Assembly: GCA_002344965.1 (NCBI GenBank)
Contig: DDUU01000056.1
Location: forward strand, 1 to 64,000
DNA length: 64,000 nucleotides
Reading direction: 5' to 3'
From: Candidatus Tepidiaquacellales bacterium UBA2330
GTDB lineage: Bacteria; Bacteroidota; Ignavibacteria; Tepidaquicellales; Tepidaquicellaceae
This document shows positions 1-9,088 of the stretch, in pieces. The position numbers and the translations under genes were made by a program. Under the pieces are notes generated by a model that searched no databases, was not told the origin of the DNA, and was given only the letters and a program-made list of their open reading frames with translations. The stretch's first letter is position 1. Every line of letters begins with the position of its first letter.

Positions 1-57
1 TCAACTAAAAATGACTTTACACCCTTCACAGGCATTGAGACCGGGAAGCAGGTTTAA
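1..57 (+). CDS. possible 3' end of a gene running in from the left
   Basis: Frame 1 is open from the first base for 18 codons and stops with TAA, ending in the residues FTGIETGKQV. It converges on the minus-strand gene that ends at 79. The stretch is too short to assign a family, and an 18-codon open frame can occur by chance, so this is only a note that a plus-strand gene may end here. Confidence 0.25.
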   Translation, partial: STKNDFTPFTGIETGKQV

Positions 58-78
58 AACTATTTTGCAAAATTCATT

Positions 79-2091
79 TTATTTCACCAGCGAGAGCTTT
101 TTTGTCTGAAGAAAATCTCCCGCAGAAAGTTTATAAAAATAAATTCCGCTTGCAAGTCCGCTGCCGTCAAATACTGCTTTATAATAACCCGCTTCCTTGT
201 GTTCATTTACAAGCGTCCTTACTTCTCTTCCTGAATTGTCAAACACTTTTAAAGTCACATAACTATTTTCAGATAATCTGTATAAAATATTCGTAACGGG
301 ATTGAAAGGATTCGGATAGTTTTGCATGAGTTCGGTGGAAACAGGAATGCCAATTACGACTTCATTTGAAAGTTCATGATATTCAAAATTACCGTTGAAG
401 TCGATCTGCTTCAGACGGTATCTGTATTTTCCCGACGCGAGATTTTTATCTTCGTATGAATAATTATTTTGGGTATTGGAATTTCCTGAGCCGTTAATGA
501 AATCTATCTTCTTCCAGACTTCCTGACCTTCGGAAAATTTATCAGCTCTTTGAATTTCAAAGCCGGAATTGTTCTGTTCCTGTGAAGTTGTCCAGTTAAG
601 TTTTACAGAATTTTGATTTATGCTGGAAGTGAAGGATGAAAGCTCAACGGGTAATGGTGAATCTCCGTTTAGGAGGATTGCGACTTTGGTAGAATTTATT
701 TCAATTACAACATCTAAATCTCCGTCATTATCAAAATCAGCTACAGAATTTCCTTTATTATAAAAAGAATTACTCCCTATAAAATATTCAAGAAAATTTC
801 CGGATCCATCATTTAAATGCGTTAGAAGTGGAGATACTCCAAAAATTTGAGCTAATAAATCAATTTTAGTGTCACCGTTAAAATCTCCATCTATTGTTGT
901 ACTAAATGCATTTAACATTCCGGCTATAGTAAATAATCCATTACCATTATTTTCAATTATTAGTCCGGGAGAAACTATGTCAATCAACCCGTCATTATTC
1001 TTATCAAACAATTGAGGATCTCCAATATTAGTTACCCAATAAGGCAAACCATTCTCATTGTGAGTAAACAATAGTTCAGGCAAAAATTTACCAGATCCAT
1101 TATTTTTAAGTAAAGAGTATATTTGACAGAAATCATAACCAATTAAAATACCGCCTCCTGCATTTCCATTTATTAAAACCAAATCTAATATTCCGTTATT
1201 CGTCATATCGTCTATTAAAATTCTTTTATCAAAATCAGGATGAGGGTTGCAGGGTAAATTAAAATCAACATTGTAAGTTGTGTCAAGTGAAAAATTGCCA
1301 AGTATGTTTTTGGCTATATTAATTTCCTTTGCGCTTTGAGGTGAAAAGTAAGTAACATCAAAAAATCCATTCCCGTCAAGATCACCGAAACTGTGAAGTC
1401 CACCCGGAAAAGTTGAAGTCTGAGTAAAATCTCCCAAACCATTATTGCGAAAAAAATAATTTACGTTATTAACAGTTACTAATATGTCTAAGTCTCCGTC
1501 ATTGTCAAAATCCGCAAGTAAAGTATAACCCGAAATTGGTATTGAAGAATAATATGAGAAATTTGCAGACCCGTCATTTTTATAAACTTTTTCATTGATG
1601 AGTAGATCAATATCTCCGTCTGAATCAATATCTCCTGATCGGATATATTCAACTGTGGAAATTATCTCCGACGTTTTAGTAAAATTCCCCGTCCCGCCGA
1701 GTGCTTTCGCTCTGAATGAATACACGAAAGGAGTTATGCTCTCATTTGAAATAGTCTTTAATCCTGAAGTAAGAGTAATGCTTACTTTCTCGCCGTTCTT
1801 AAAATTTTTTACGGGGTTTATTGTCAGCGTATTTGAAACGGAATTATAATCCAATGACGCCGTCATAAGTCCTGTCTGATATCCGAATACTTTTATGTTT
1901 GCATCCGTCATAGTCGAGCCGTTCATAAGCTGAACGAAAGTAATTACAATGTCTGATGACTTTATAACGCTGTTTGCATTCATTGGAGGAGAGACTGTAT
2001 TAATAAATTGATTTATGGGATCCGATTTCAGAGGAAGCGAACAGACGAATGTAATAATGAGGATTAAAATTAATATGGTTGGGTTTTTCAT
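79..2091 (-). CDS. secreted FG-GAP/VCBS repeat protein with T9SS sorting domain
   Basis: A 670-residue protein expected on the cell surface or outside the cell. Residues 1-24 form a signal peptide. Residues about 28-128 look like a bacterial Ig-like (SbsA-type) domain. Residues about 145-480 contain repeated Asp-rich loops of the type DFDNDGDLD, DLDGNGFFD and DINKDG-like variants, typical of the calcium-binding FG-GAP/VCBS propeller. A fibronectin-like linker (PLPVELSSFTSS) follows, then the C-terminal sorting domain with QNYPNPFNPVTNI near residue 590 and the closing GLASGIYFYKL and KKLSLVK strands. This layout is common for type IX secretion cargo in Ignavibacteria. The gene stands alone, with its upstream side facing a long non-coding gap. 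The ligand or role is unknown. Confidence 0.9.
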   Translation of the reverse strand: MKNPTILILILIITFVCSLPLKSDPINQFINTVSPPMNANSVIKSSDIVITFVQLMNGSTMTDANIKVFGYQTGLMTASLDYNSVSNTLTINPVKNFKNGEKVSITLTSGLKTISNESITPFVYSFRAKALGGTGNFTKTSEIISTVEYIRSGDIDSDGDIDLLINEKVYKNDGSANFSYYSSIPISGYTLLADFDNDGDLDILVTVNNVNYFFRNNGLGDFTQTSTFPGGLHSFGDLDGNGFFDVTYFSPQSAKEINIAKNILGNFSLDTTYNVDFNLPCNPHPDFDKRILIDDMTNNGILDLVLINGNAGGGILIGYDFCQIYSLLKNNGSGKFLPELLFTHNENGLPYWVTNIGDPQLFDKNNDGLIDIVSPGLIIENNGNGLFTIAGMLNAFSTTIDGDFNGDTKIDLLAQIFGVSPLLTHLNDGSGNFLEYFIGSNSFYNKGNSVADFDNDGDLDVVIEINSTKVAILLNGDSPLPVELSSFTSSINQNSVKLNWTTSQEQNNSGFEIQRADKFSEGQEVWKKIDFINGSGNSNTQNNYSYEDKNLASGKYRYRLKQIDFNGNFEYHELSNEVVIGIPVSTELMQNYPNPFNPVTNILYRLSENSYVTLKVFDNSGREVRTLVNEHKEAGYYKAVFDGSGLASGIYFYKLSAGDFLQTKKLSLVK

Positions 2092-2192
2092 AAACGCTCC
2101 GTTATTTTTAAATTTAAAATTATATTAAAATTATGAGTTAAGGACTTATTGTCATTACTAAATTTGAAGAATTATTTTCCGCTATTACCGCG

Positions 2193-2384
2193 TCAGACAG
2201 ATCTGACATAATACAATTTAAAATTATCCTGCCCAATGTTATCCTCATATATCATCGGCATATAAAGAAAAAATAATCTGTGACCATCGCTGTTATGCGG
2301 AATAACGGGTGTAGGATATCGTGTCGGATAAGTAAGCTGACTGATAGACTGAGTAGGATTGAAGATGTTTAAGCAAGCAAGCAA
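2193..2384 (-). pseudogene. possible remnant of a coding sequence
   Basis: A 63-codon minus-strand frame whose composition (YPTPVIPHNSDGHRLFFLYM and a polar tail) looks more like coding sequence than chance. It has no Shine-Dalgarno site and no recognisable family, and it begins beside an AAGC tandem run. It may be the tail of a lost surface protein. This is a weak call. Confidence 0.2.
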
Positions 2385-2540
2385 GCATTTCTGAAAGTAG
2401 TAACATGATTCTTCATAATTTCTCCTTTTGCTGTTTTTGAAATTTATGAATATAGATTTTTGAAAACAAGACTTATTTGTAAGCTGATAGAAAATACTAT
2501 GTATATGACAAAAAATTTGGCTATCCCGTAAAGATTTGAC

Positions 2541-2560
2541 ATTCCCGCGAAAGCGGGAAT
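2541..2560. repeat. short REP-like palindrome (ATTCCCGC-GAAA-GCGGGAAT)
   Basis: Two perfect 8-base arms are separated by a GAAA tetraloop. A close relative lies at 3587-3611 on the other side of the HMA lipoprotein gene, so the two look like members of one dispersed intergenic family. Confidence 0.6.
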
Positions 2561-3080
2561 CAGGTAGTGTATTAAAACAGAAATAATTTTAAATAAAATG
2601 TATAGAGTTTAATATGATACAAGGAAAAGAATAATAATTTAAAAATCCGGTTTTAGCATTTCGTTCGCTGAAATTGTAAATTTAGCAGTTCATTTTAAGT
2701 GTTAGATTCCCGCATTCAGGGAAGGACTGATAATAAAGAGTGTATAAAAAAATTATTTTTGTCGTGTACTAAGTAGAAAATTTAAGAACGCGTTACTATC
2801 AGTAGATCGGGAACGAGGAGTTAAAAGAGGGCATTCTTAACCGGGAGACTGGAAATGATGAGAATTTGAAAACTTAATTTATTTTAAAGATAATTTTACT
2901 TCACTATCGACAGATTTATTGTCTAAGGTAAGGTATGAGCCTGCGTTTTCTGAATATTTTGATTTGTAAACCGGAAACACTTTTTGCAAAAATGCATTAT
3001 GCGGGATTTAAATTATGAATTACTTTTTCAATCTTAAAAAAGTATTTTCGTAATGTAAAAAAAAACTAAACTTATTTATC

Positions 3081-3521
3081 ATGAAAAAAATATTAACGAT
3101 AATTTTATTCTCTGCATTTGCGCTGACTGCATGCGGCAGCGATGAGAATAAAACGCTTACGGAAAAATCAGAAACCGAAAACACTGCGAATACGGAATCA
3201 GCTTCAAATCAAAATAAACCTGCCGATGATGATCCGCTTGCAATTAAAGGAGAAGTAATTGAATTGGACATTCCTACAGTTCAGTGCGGAACGTGCAAAA
3301 AGAATATAGAAAAAGCTCTGAATAAATTAGACGGCATTTATAAAGTCAACGTAAATATAAAATCAAAAAGATGTCTTGTTGATTTTGATAATACCAAAAC
3401 AAATCTTTCGTCAATAGAAGGCGCTATAGTCTCAGCAGGTTATCAGGCAAATGACAAACCCGCTGATAAAGAGGCATATGATAAGCTGGACGATTGCTGT
3501 AAAATTGGCGGACACGATTAG
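3081..3521 (+). CDS. lipoprotein with heavy-metal-associated (HMA) domain
   Basis: A 146-residue protein with a lipoprotein signal (LTAC, acylated Cys at residue 18), a disordered Asn/Glu/Lys linker, and an HMA-like ferredoxin fold at about 56-125. The metal-binding loop reads VQCGTC (Cys69, Cys72), as in copper or mercury chaperones such as MerP and CopZ. The tail carries an extra DDCC and a terminal GGHD, further possible metal ligands. A membrane-anchored periplasmic or surface copper-binding role would fit the copper-dependent oxidase cluster that starts about 700 bp downstream, but that link is inference. The ATG is preceded by an A-rich stretch with no clear Shine-Dalgarno site. Confidence 0.85.
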   Translation: MKKILTIILFSAFALTACGSDENKTLTEKSETENTANTESASNQNKPADDDPLAIKGEVIELDIPTVQCGTCKKNIEKALNKLDGIYKVNVNIKSKRCLVDFDNTKTNLSSIEGAIVSAGYQANDKPADKEAYDKLDDCCKIGGHD

Positions 3522-3586
3522 AGTTATTACGATTTACAAATTACAATAATTGTTGTTGTCATACTCCGAGTGCACTATAAAATTTT

Positions 3587-3611
3587 ATTCCCGCATGCTT
3601 CCTGCGGGAAT
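3587..3611. repeat. REP-like palindrome, second copy
   Basis: Perfect 9-base arms ATTCCCGCA and TGCGGGAAT with a 7-base loop, followed by CCAG. It shares the ATTCCCGC/GCGGGAAT core with 2541-2560. Confidence 0.6.
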
Positions 3612-3796
3612 CCAGTCATTAAACAATTTACAATAAAAAGTTAATGATCAGTAAATCATTTACACTTTCCTGCCCAATCTTTCGGCAGAAAACAGCACAT
3701 CAAAGTTGTCCAAAATATTTCTAAATAAGAAAATTTTCGTCAAATTTATATTATTTTTGCAGATTTATATCAATCTGTTTAGAAGACCCGCCTTTG

Positions 3797-3993
3797 AAAA
3801 TTGCCGAAAGAATTCATAAGCAATTGCGTCAATAAAATTTCCCTGTTTGAAAAATTTGCGAAGCAAATTTTGAGTTGGAAATTTTACAGCAATTGTGAGC
3901 CGAAGACGTCCCGAAGGGAAAATGAATTACGGCAATTTTTCATTAGCGGAGATTTTTCTTTGGTACTTTATTTTGATCTGTCAAAAGAAAGTA
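3797..3993. repeat. nested long inverted repeat plus adjacent hairpin
   Basis: Four pairs of arms nest around one centre: AAAATTGCCG (3797-3806) with CGGCAATTTT (3930-3939); CAATTGC (3821-3827) with GCAATTG (3889-3895); AAATTTCC (3835-3842) with GGAAATTT (3877-3884); and AAAATTTGC (3851-3859) with GCAAATTTT (3863-3871) around a GAA loop. A separate hairpin follows, with arms of 13 bases and one mismatch (3964-3976 and 3981-3993, loop TCTG). This could be a decayed miniature transposon or a structured RNA. Confidence 0.55.
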
Positions 3994-4199
3994 TTATAAA
4001 AGCGATACAATTTTAATTTTAAAACTAAACGTTTTGGTCAGACGTGACGGCACATATAAAAAAATTTAATTTTTGGATTTCAATTCCGGCAAATACTTTT
4101 TAAATATATCACAAACCACTCTCAAAGAGTTTAAATAAGTCATAGAAATCAAATAAGATATTCTATATATTTGCTACATTATTTTTCAAATAATTATTA

Positions 4200-4787
4200 A
4201 TGAAAAATTTCTTAATAGATTACAACCTCAAGGTACGCTTACCAATTCTTATCTTTGTCGTCTTAGCGGTTTTTGTCATTACTTATTATATGTCTTATGC
4301 TGAAAGAGTCGGCGTTGGATATATGCCGATACAGCCGATAAATTATTCGCACAAGCTTCATGCAGGCGATATGAAAATAGACTGCCGATACTGTCACAGC
4401 GATGTCGAGTCTTCCAGCAAAGCTAACGTTCCTTCCGTAAAGGTCTGTATGAATTGTCATACGATTGCAAAAATTGAAAGTCCGGAAATTAAAAAACTAA
4501 ATGAGTATTACACAAAAGGAATTCCGATAGAATGGAACCGTGTCCATGAGCTTCCTGACTTTGCGTATTTTAATCACAGCGTGCATGTGAATAAAGGCAT
4601 AGACTGTTCAAACTGTCACGGCGATGTTGCCAATATGGATGTAGTGGAGCAGGTAAAAGATTTTTCGATGAAAGCGTGTCTCGACTGTCACAGAAATCCC
4701 GAAACAAACATAAGAAATATAATTCCGGGCAAGGATAAAAATTTAATAAACAAAGGTCCGACTGACTGTTCGACCTGTCACAGATAA
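4200..4787 (+). CDS. actA: alternative complex III pentahaem cytochrome c subunit ActA
   Basis: A 195-residue membrane-anchored multihaem cytochrome. One transmembrane segment (about 13-32) is followed by five CXXCH haem c sites: CRYCH (62-66), CMNCH (83-87), CSNCH (136-140), CLDCH (160-164) and CSTCH (190-194). Five sites and this length match ActA, which carries electrons inside the quinol:cytochrome c/oxidase oxidoreductase called alternative complex III. It is the first gene of the act cluster and is followed after 13 bp by a small Tat-like gene and then actB. Confidence 0.93.
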   Translation: MKNFLIDYNLKVRLPILIFVVLAVFVITYYMSYAERVGVGYMPIQPINYSHKLHAGDMKIDCRYCHSDVESSSKANVPSVKVCMNCHTIAKIESPEIKKLNEYYTKGIPIEWNRVHELPDFAYFNHSVHVNKGIDCSNCHGDVANMDVVEQVKDFSMKACLDCHRNPETNIRNIIPGKDKNLINKGPTDCSTCHR

Positions 4788-4800
4788 TTAAATTTATTTA

Positions 4801-5037
4801 ATGAAAAAAACTTTACCTGTTTACAACACAAACAACGGCTCCGGTACATCACCGGAAAAATTCAGCAGAAAAAAATTCTTCAAATTCACCGGACTTGCGG
4901 CTGCAGGCATGGCAGCTGTGTCTTTAATTCCGTTCGGTATATTCAGATCCAAATCAACCAAACCGGCTGCGAAAATTAACATAGAACCTAATCCTCACGC
5001 CGTCGGCAGAAAGTCCGGAAAATCTAACAAAGTATAA
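4801..5037 (+). CDS. small protein with twin-arginine-like signal, function unknown
   Basis: A 78-residue protein between actA and actB. Residues about 21-48 read SRKKFFKFTG followed by a hydrophobic Ala/Gly/Met stretch. This resembles a Tat signal, although the second arginine is a lysine (RK rather than RR). The rest is short, basic and polar, ending in GRKSGKSNKV. It lies within the cluster and in the same direction, 13 bp after actA and about 65 bp before actB. It may be an accessory or assembly factor of the complex. I do not recognise a named family. Confidence 0.6.
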   Translation: MKKTLPVYNTNNGSGTSPEKFSRKKFFKFTGLAAAGMAAVSLIPFGIFRSKSTKPAAKINIEPNPHAVGRKSGKSNKV

Positions 5038-5102
5038 TTGTGTCTTACAGTTTCACAAAGCACCTAAAAGAATCTAATAATATCTAAAAAAAGATTTATA
5101 TA

Positions 5103-8100
5103 ATGGATAAAAAATTTATTGATATAAGCGGGAAAATTCTTGAAGACGGAGATTCGCAGTCAGCCGAAAAAGTTTTGATACCGCCGTCCCAAACCGAAGA
5201 GCCGCAGGAATTAAATTACTGGAGGAGTTTCAGGGAACTGTATAACGACCCTTCTTTCAGGAAGGAAAAGAATTCAGAGTTTACTCCCGCGCAGCTTGAA
5301 AAGCCTGACATCAGCACTTTCTCAAAAGTATCGAGAAGGAAATTCCTAGCATTGATGAGCGCATCTGCTGCAGTTGCAGCAGCGGGCTGTTCCAATTACA
5401 GGGAGAAAGGAGTGATTATTCCTTACAACAAAAAACCTGAATCTGTAACAATCGGAAATCCGACTTATTACGCTTCGACCTGCACAGGATGTTCATCCGC
5501 ATGCGGCGTGCTGATAAAGACTATGGAAGGAAGACCGATAAAAGTGGACGGCAATCCTGATCATCCGGTCAGCAAAGGAAAGATATGCGCCATCGGACAG
5601 GCGAGCGTTATGAATCTTTATGATCCCGAAAGACTGAAAAATCCGGTAGAGAGAATTAACAGGGTAAGCCCTAATGATATTCAGTGGAAAGATGCGGATA
5701 CTAAGATCATTGCAGAACTGAAAAGCGCGGCATCTTCAGGTAAAGAAATTGCAGTAATTACTCATACAATAAATTCACCTTCGCTTAAAAAATTATTAGA
5801 TGAGTTTGTAAAAACATATCCTACCTCTAAAATATATTCATATGAATTATTTGACGAGTCTCCGAGAAACAGCGCATGGGAAAAATCTTACGGCTCAAAA
5901 AAATTCCCTCTTATAAGCTGGGATAAGGCGAACATAATACTTTCACTCGAATCCGACTTCCTCGGAAATGACGGAAACAAAGTAGAGACATCGAGACTGT
6001 TTGCCCAAAGACGGGATGCGGAAAACTCAAAGGAATTTAACAGATTATATGCGGTCGAAGGAAACACTTCTATCACAGGACTTAACGCTGATTACAGGTT
6101 AATACTAAAGACGGACGTTATCGAAGAGTTTGTAATGTGTCTTTTGAATGAACTGGTTTCCAAAGAAAAAATTTCATCATATTCATCCGACAGCGGCATC
6201 ACTTCAAAACTGCAGCAGTATGACCTGAATTCTTTTGCAGCGAAATATAATATGCCGGCAAATGTAATCTCACATCTCGTATCGGATCTTAAGAAAAATC
6301 AGGGAGCTTCATTTGTATCAGCGGGTTCTATGCTTCCCGAGTCCGTGCATATTGCTGTGAATCTTCTGAATGAAGTACTCGGCAATTCCGCATTATATAT
6401 AAAAGACGTATCGTCTGTTACACTTATGCCTCTCAGCACAACTGCGGAACTGGAGAATCTTGTTTCAAATTTGAATTCAGGAAAAACGGATGTTGTAATT
6501 CACTATGATACAAATCCTGTTTACCATTTCCCGGCAGATCTCGGATACACTGACGCCGTGAAAAAAGCTAAGACAATTATTTCATTAGCGGAATCCATAA
6601 ATGAATCTACGGAGACGGGAAGTTTTGTGCTTCCTGTAAATTCAATGTTTGAATCTTGGGGCGATTATCAGACCCGGAATAATTTTTACAGTCTTCAGCA
6701 GCCGGTCATTTCTCCGATTTATAATACCAGACAAAAGGAAGATATACTGCTGACCTGGATCGGCGGAACGCCTGAATCATTCAACAATGATAATTATCAC
6801 AAGTATGTAATGGATAACTGGAAAACGAATGTGCTTTCTTCCGCCGGTACGGATAATGATTTTTCAAGAGCATGGTATGCGGGACTTAATGACGGAGTGG
6901 TAAAAGTTTCTGGCGGCGGCAGACAAAGTGCAGCAGCAGAAAATAAAGTCGCCGGAAGTACAGATACTACTAAAACAAATATAACAACTCCGCTAACAAT
7001 TGCATCATCTGTTTTCAATCCTTCGGCATTTGTATCTAATACATTTCAGATGACAGCCGGCGAAGGTTATTCACTTTTGTTATTAAAGAGCGGATCTCTC
7101 GGCGACGGAAGATTTGCAAATAACGGCTGGCTGCAGGAACTTCCGAAACCAATTTCAAGAACAGTATGGGATAACTTTGCGGCAATATCCGTGCAGACAG
7201 CAGTGGCACTGGGACTTGAATCCAATGATAACGTCAGCATTACGACTTCAGGAGGCAAGATTGAAATTCCGGTATTCGTTCAGCCGGGAATGGCTGAAGG
7301 AGTTATTGCAATTGAGCTGGGTTACGGCAGAAAAATCTGCGGTACTGTAGGTGCAGATGTCGGATTCAATGCAAACGTCCTGATGTCAAAAAATCCTGAA
7401 TTGAGTAAATGGTTTTATAATGATGCTAAGATAGAAAAATCTTCAGGAATCTATGAGATCGCATGTATTCAGGATCAGTATCCTATGGAAGAGCCGCTTT
7501 ATAAGGACATTCAGTACAGAAGAGAGATCATACAGGAAGGAACTTATCTGCAGTTTAAAGAGAATCCGGATTTTATGTATGACAGGAGGACGAAATATTC
7601 TGAAGAAGAAACCGAGAAGCTGAAAGTAGGGAGCATTAACGAGCAGTATAAACATACCGGCACAAAATGGGGAATGGTCATTGATCTGAACAAGTGTACA
7701 GGTTGCAATGAATGCGTTGCGGCATGCAATGTCGAAAACAATATTCCGGTAGTCGGTAAGGATCAGGCGAATAAGAGAAGGGCAATGCAGTGGATAAGAA
7801 TTGACAGATATTATTCCGGTACGCCGGAAAAGCCGAATGCGAGCTTTCAGCCGATGCTTTGTCAGCACTGCGATTTCGCACCGTGTGAAAATGTTTGTCC
7901 GGTTGCGGCGACCACTCACAGCGCGGACGGGATAAACGGAATGGCTTATAACAGATGCGTTGGTACGAGATACTGTTCGAATAACTGTCCTTACAAAGTA
8001 AGAAGGTTCAATTACTTTAATTTCCGTGATCACTTCCGTGACGGAATTCAGGAAGAAGAATCATTCACATTAATGATGAATCCTGATGTAACAGTGAGAT

Positions 8101-8402
8101 CAAGAGGCGTGATGGAAAAATGTACTTTTTGTCTGCAGAGGATTATGGAAGAGAGACAGGCAGCAATACAGGAAAACAGGATGGTAAAGGGATCAAACGT
8201 GAAGACAGCCTGTCAGGAAGCGTGTAATACGGACGCGATTTATTTTGGAGATCAGAACGATAAGGAATCGGATATTTACAGACTTAATAAAAGCAAACTG
8301 GCTTACACTGTGCTTGATGTAATCAAGGTAAAGCCGAATGTTACGTATCTCGCAAAGCTTAGAAATGTATATGAGACGGAAACAAAACCGTCGGGTCATT
8401 AA
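5103..8402 (+). CDS. actB: alternative complex III iron-sulfur subunit ActB
   Basis: A 1099-residue fusion typical of ActB: a molybdopterin-oxidoreductase-like B1 half joined to an iron-sulfur B2 half. A Tat-type motif SRRKFL (77-82) precedes a hydrophobic stretch, consistent with ActB facing the periplasm. The B2 half carries four ferredoxin-like Cys clusters, starting near residue 865 (CTGCNECVAACN), 920 (CQHCDFAPCENVC), 952 (CVGTRYCSNNC) and 1007/1037 (CTFC and CQEAC). The B1 half keeps Cys127, Cys130, Cys134 and Cys162, the CX2CX3CX27C spacing of catalytic molybdoenzymes. This is notable because B1 is generally regarded as cofactor-free. Confidence 0.95.
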   Translation: MDKKFIDISGKILEDGDSQSAEKVLIPPSQTEEPQELNYWRSFRELYNDPSFRKEKNSEFTPAQLEKPDISTFSKVSRRKFLALMSASAAVAAAGCSNYREKGVIIPYNKKPESVTIGNPTYYASTCTGCSSACGVLIKTMEGRPIKVDGNPDHPVSKGKICAIGQASVMNLYDPERLKNPVERINRVSPNDIQWKDADTKIIAELKSAASSGKEIAVITHTINSPSLKKLLDEFVKTYPTSKIYSYELFDESPRNSAWEKSYGSKKFPLISWDKANIILSLESDFLGNDGNKVETSRLFAQRRDAENSKEFNRLYAVEGNTSITGLNADYRLILKTDVIEEFVMCLLNELVSKEKISSYSSDSGITSKLQQYDLNSFAAKYNMPANVISHLVSDLKKNQGASFVSAGSMLPESVHIAVNLLNEVLGNSALYIKDVSSVTLMPLSTTAELENLVSNLNSGKTDVVIHYDTNPVYHFPADLGYTDAVKKAKTIISLAESINESTETGSFVLPVNSMFESWGDYQTRNNFYSLQQPVISPIYNTRQKEDILLTWIGGTPESFNNDNYHKYVMDNWKTNVLSSAGTDNDFSRAWYAGLNDGVVKVSGGGRQSAAAENKVAGSTDTTKTNITTPLTIASSVFNPSAFVSNTFQMTAGEGYSLLLLKSGSLGDGRFANNGWLQELPKPISRTVWDNFAAISVQTAVALGLESNDNVSITTSGGKIEIPVFVQPGMAEGVIAIELGYGRKICGTVGADVGFNANVLMSKNPELSKWFYNDAKIEKSSGIYEIACIQDQYPMEEPLYKDIQYRREIIQEGTYLQFKENPDFMYDRRTKYSEEETEKLKVGSINEQYKHTGTKWGMVIDLNKCTGCNECVAACNVENNIPVVGKDQANKRRAMQWIRIDRYYSGTPEKPNASFQPMLCQHCDFAPCENVCPVAATTHSADGINGMAYNRCVGTRYCSNNCPYKVRRFNYFNFRDHFRDGIQEEESFTLMMNPDVTVRSRGVMEKCTFCLQRIMEERQAAIQENRMVKGSNVKTACQEACNTDAIYFGDQNDKESDIYRLNKSKLAYTVLDVIKVKPNVTYLAKLRNVYETETKPSGH

Positions 8403-8417
8403 TATTCAATATATGCA

Positions 8418-8879
8418 ATGAATATTTTTGATGCAGGGAGTTCCGAGACTTATCAAAATGACATTGGGATTGAAGACAGCGCAAAGATCATCCCCGAAAA
8501 CAGTGCAGTCGTGATCCTGCCTGATGATTATAAACTTCATCTCAGAGGAAATATGATTTCTCTGATTATGAAGCCGGGATCGAGGATGATATTCGGCGAG
8601 AACTCCGGGATAGTCTGCGACAGCGGAGGGAAGGTGGTTGCGAATAATGCGGTCTTTACTTCCGCCGACTCAACAAAAATATGGAACGGCATTTCTTTAA
8701 AGCATCGCTCGCAGGATACGATAAAAAGCTGCATTATTAAAAACGCGGACTTCGGCATAAATATTATGAATAAAAATGACGATGAAGAGACGGAGATTCC
8801 TTATTCGGCTGAAATCTCCGTTTGCTCGTTTTCCGCCGTTGTTGGTCTTAGAGAGCGCAGCGAGCGTGACCGGCAATGA
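8418..8879 (+). pseudogene. fragment of a beta-helix surface protein, broken into the repeat
   Basis: This 153-codon frame starts 15 bp after actB. It has no signal peptide, and its sequence (repeated short strands such as GKVVANNAVFTSADSTKIW, then IKSCIIKNADFGINI) looks like right-handed parallel beta-helix rungs of a secreted protein. At 8831 it enters the repeat and ends out of frame with the sorting-domain part, which reads in another phase from 8876. It is therefore best read as the middle of a T9SS cargo gene that lost its 5' end and its reading frame, lying inside the act operon in the operon's direction. Confidence 0.6.
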
Positions 8880-9088
8880 AGAGAAACAGAACTTTGGGAG
8901 TAATTATGATCACAAAAAATATAATTGACATTACCGGCAGAGAGATAAAGACATTAGTAAACGAATTCAGAAACGTCGGCGGTCATGAAGCTAAATTCGA
9001 CGGCAGCGGGTTGTCAAGCGGAGTATATTATTACAGACTGAAAGCAGATAATTTTTCAAAAGTAAAAAAAATGATTTTAATAAAGTGA
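8831..9088 (+). repeat. T9SS-sorting-domain-derived repeat, copy 1
   Basis: This 258 bp unit begins TTCCGCCGTTGTTGGTC and ends with the TGA of a short frame (8876-9088) that encodes ITGREIKTLVNEFRN, GLSSGVYYYRL and a KKMILIK tail, the second half of a type A sorting domain. The NYPNPFNP half is scrambled and out of frame. Copies 2 and 3 lie at 10523-10780 and 13886-14158. The first 145 bp or so are almost identical between copies, and the last 110 bp are more divergent. Confidence 0.85.

Larger units (their letters stand above)
2092..3080. other. 989 bp without a convincing gene
   Basis: The stretch lies upstream of the FG-GAP protein gene and of the HMA lipoprotein gene. It holds a small palindrome at 2541-2560, a short four-base tandem run (AAGC repeated) near 2371-2386, and two minus-strand stretches that could be decayed coding sequence: 2193-2384, which reads as 63 residues, and 2879-2986, which reads as about 33 residues ending SVDSEVKLSLK with no good start. 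No full gene, RNA gene or clear promoter was recognised. Confidence 0.5.
3522..4199. other. 678 bp non-coding gap with several inverted repeats
   Basis: The gap before actA holds a REP-like palindrome (3587-3611), a nested long hairpin (3797-3939) and a further hairpin (3964-3993). It should also contain the promoter of the respiratory cluster, but I cannot place a start site with confidence. An open frame at 3801-4016 is explained by the repeats and is not called as a gene. Confidence 0.5.

Noticed and set aside
3801..4016. 71-codon plus-strand open frame
   Set aside because: It runs through the nested inverted repeats and the 3964-3993 hairpin; its start is TTG without a ribosome site, and the composition is explained by the repeats.
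7443..8033. 196-codon minus-strand open frame inside actB
   Set aside because: It is antisense to the conserved iron-sulfur half of actB, rich in Arg/Ile/Thr, and shows no family resemblance; a shadow of the real gene.
8876..9088. 70-codon frame inside repeat copy 1 (and the equal ones in copies 2 and 3) as real small genes
   Set aside because: They encode only half of a sorting domain, without signal peptide or cargo, and vary in their final part; better explained as repeat content.
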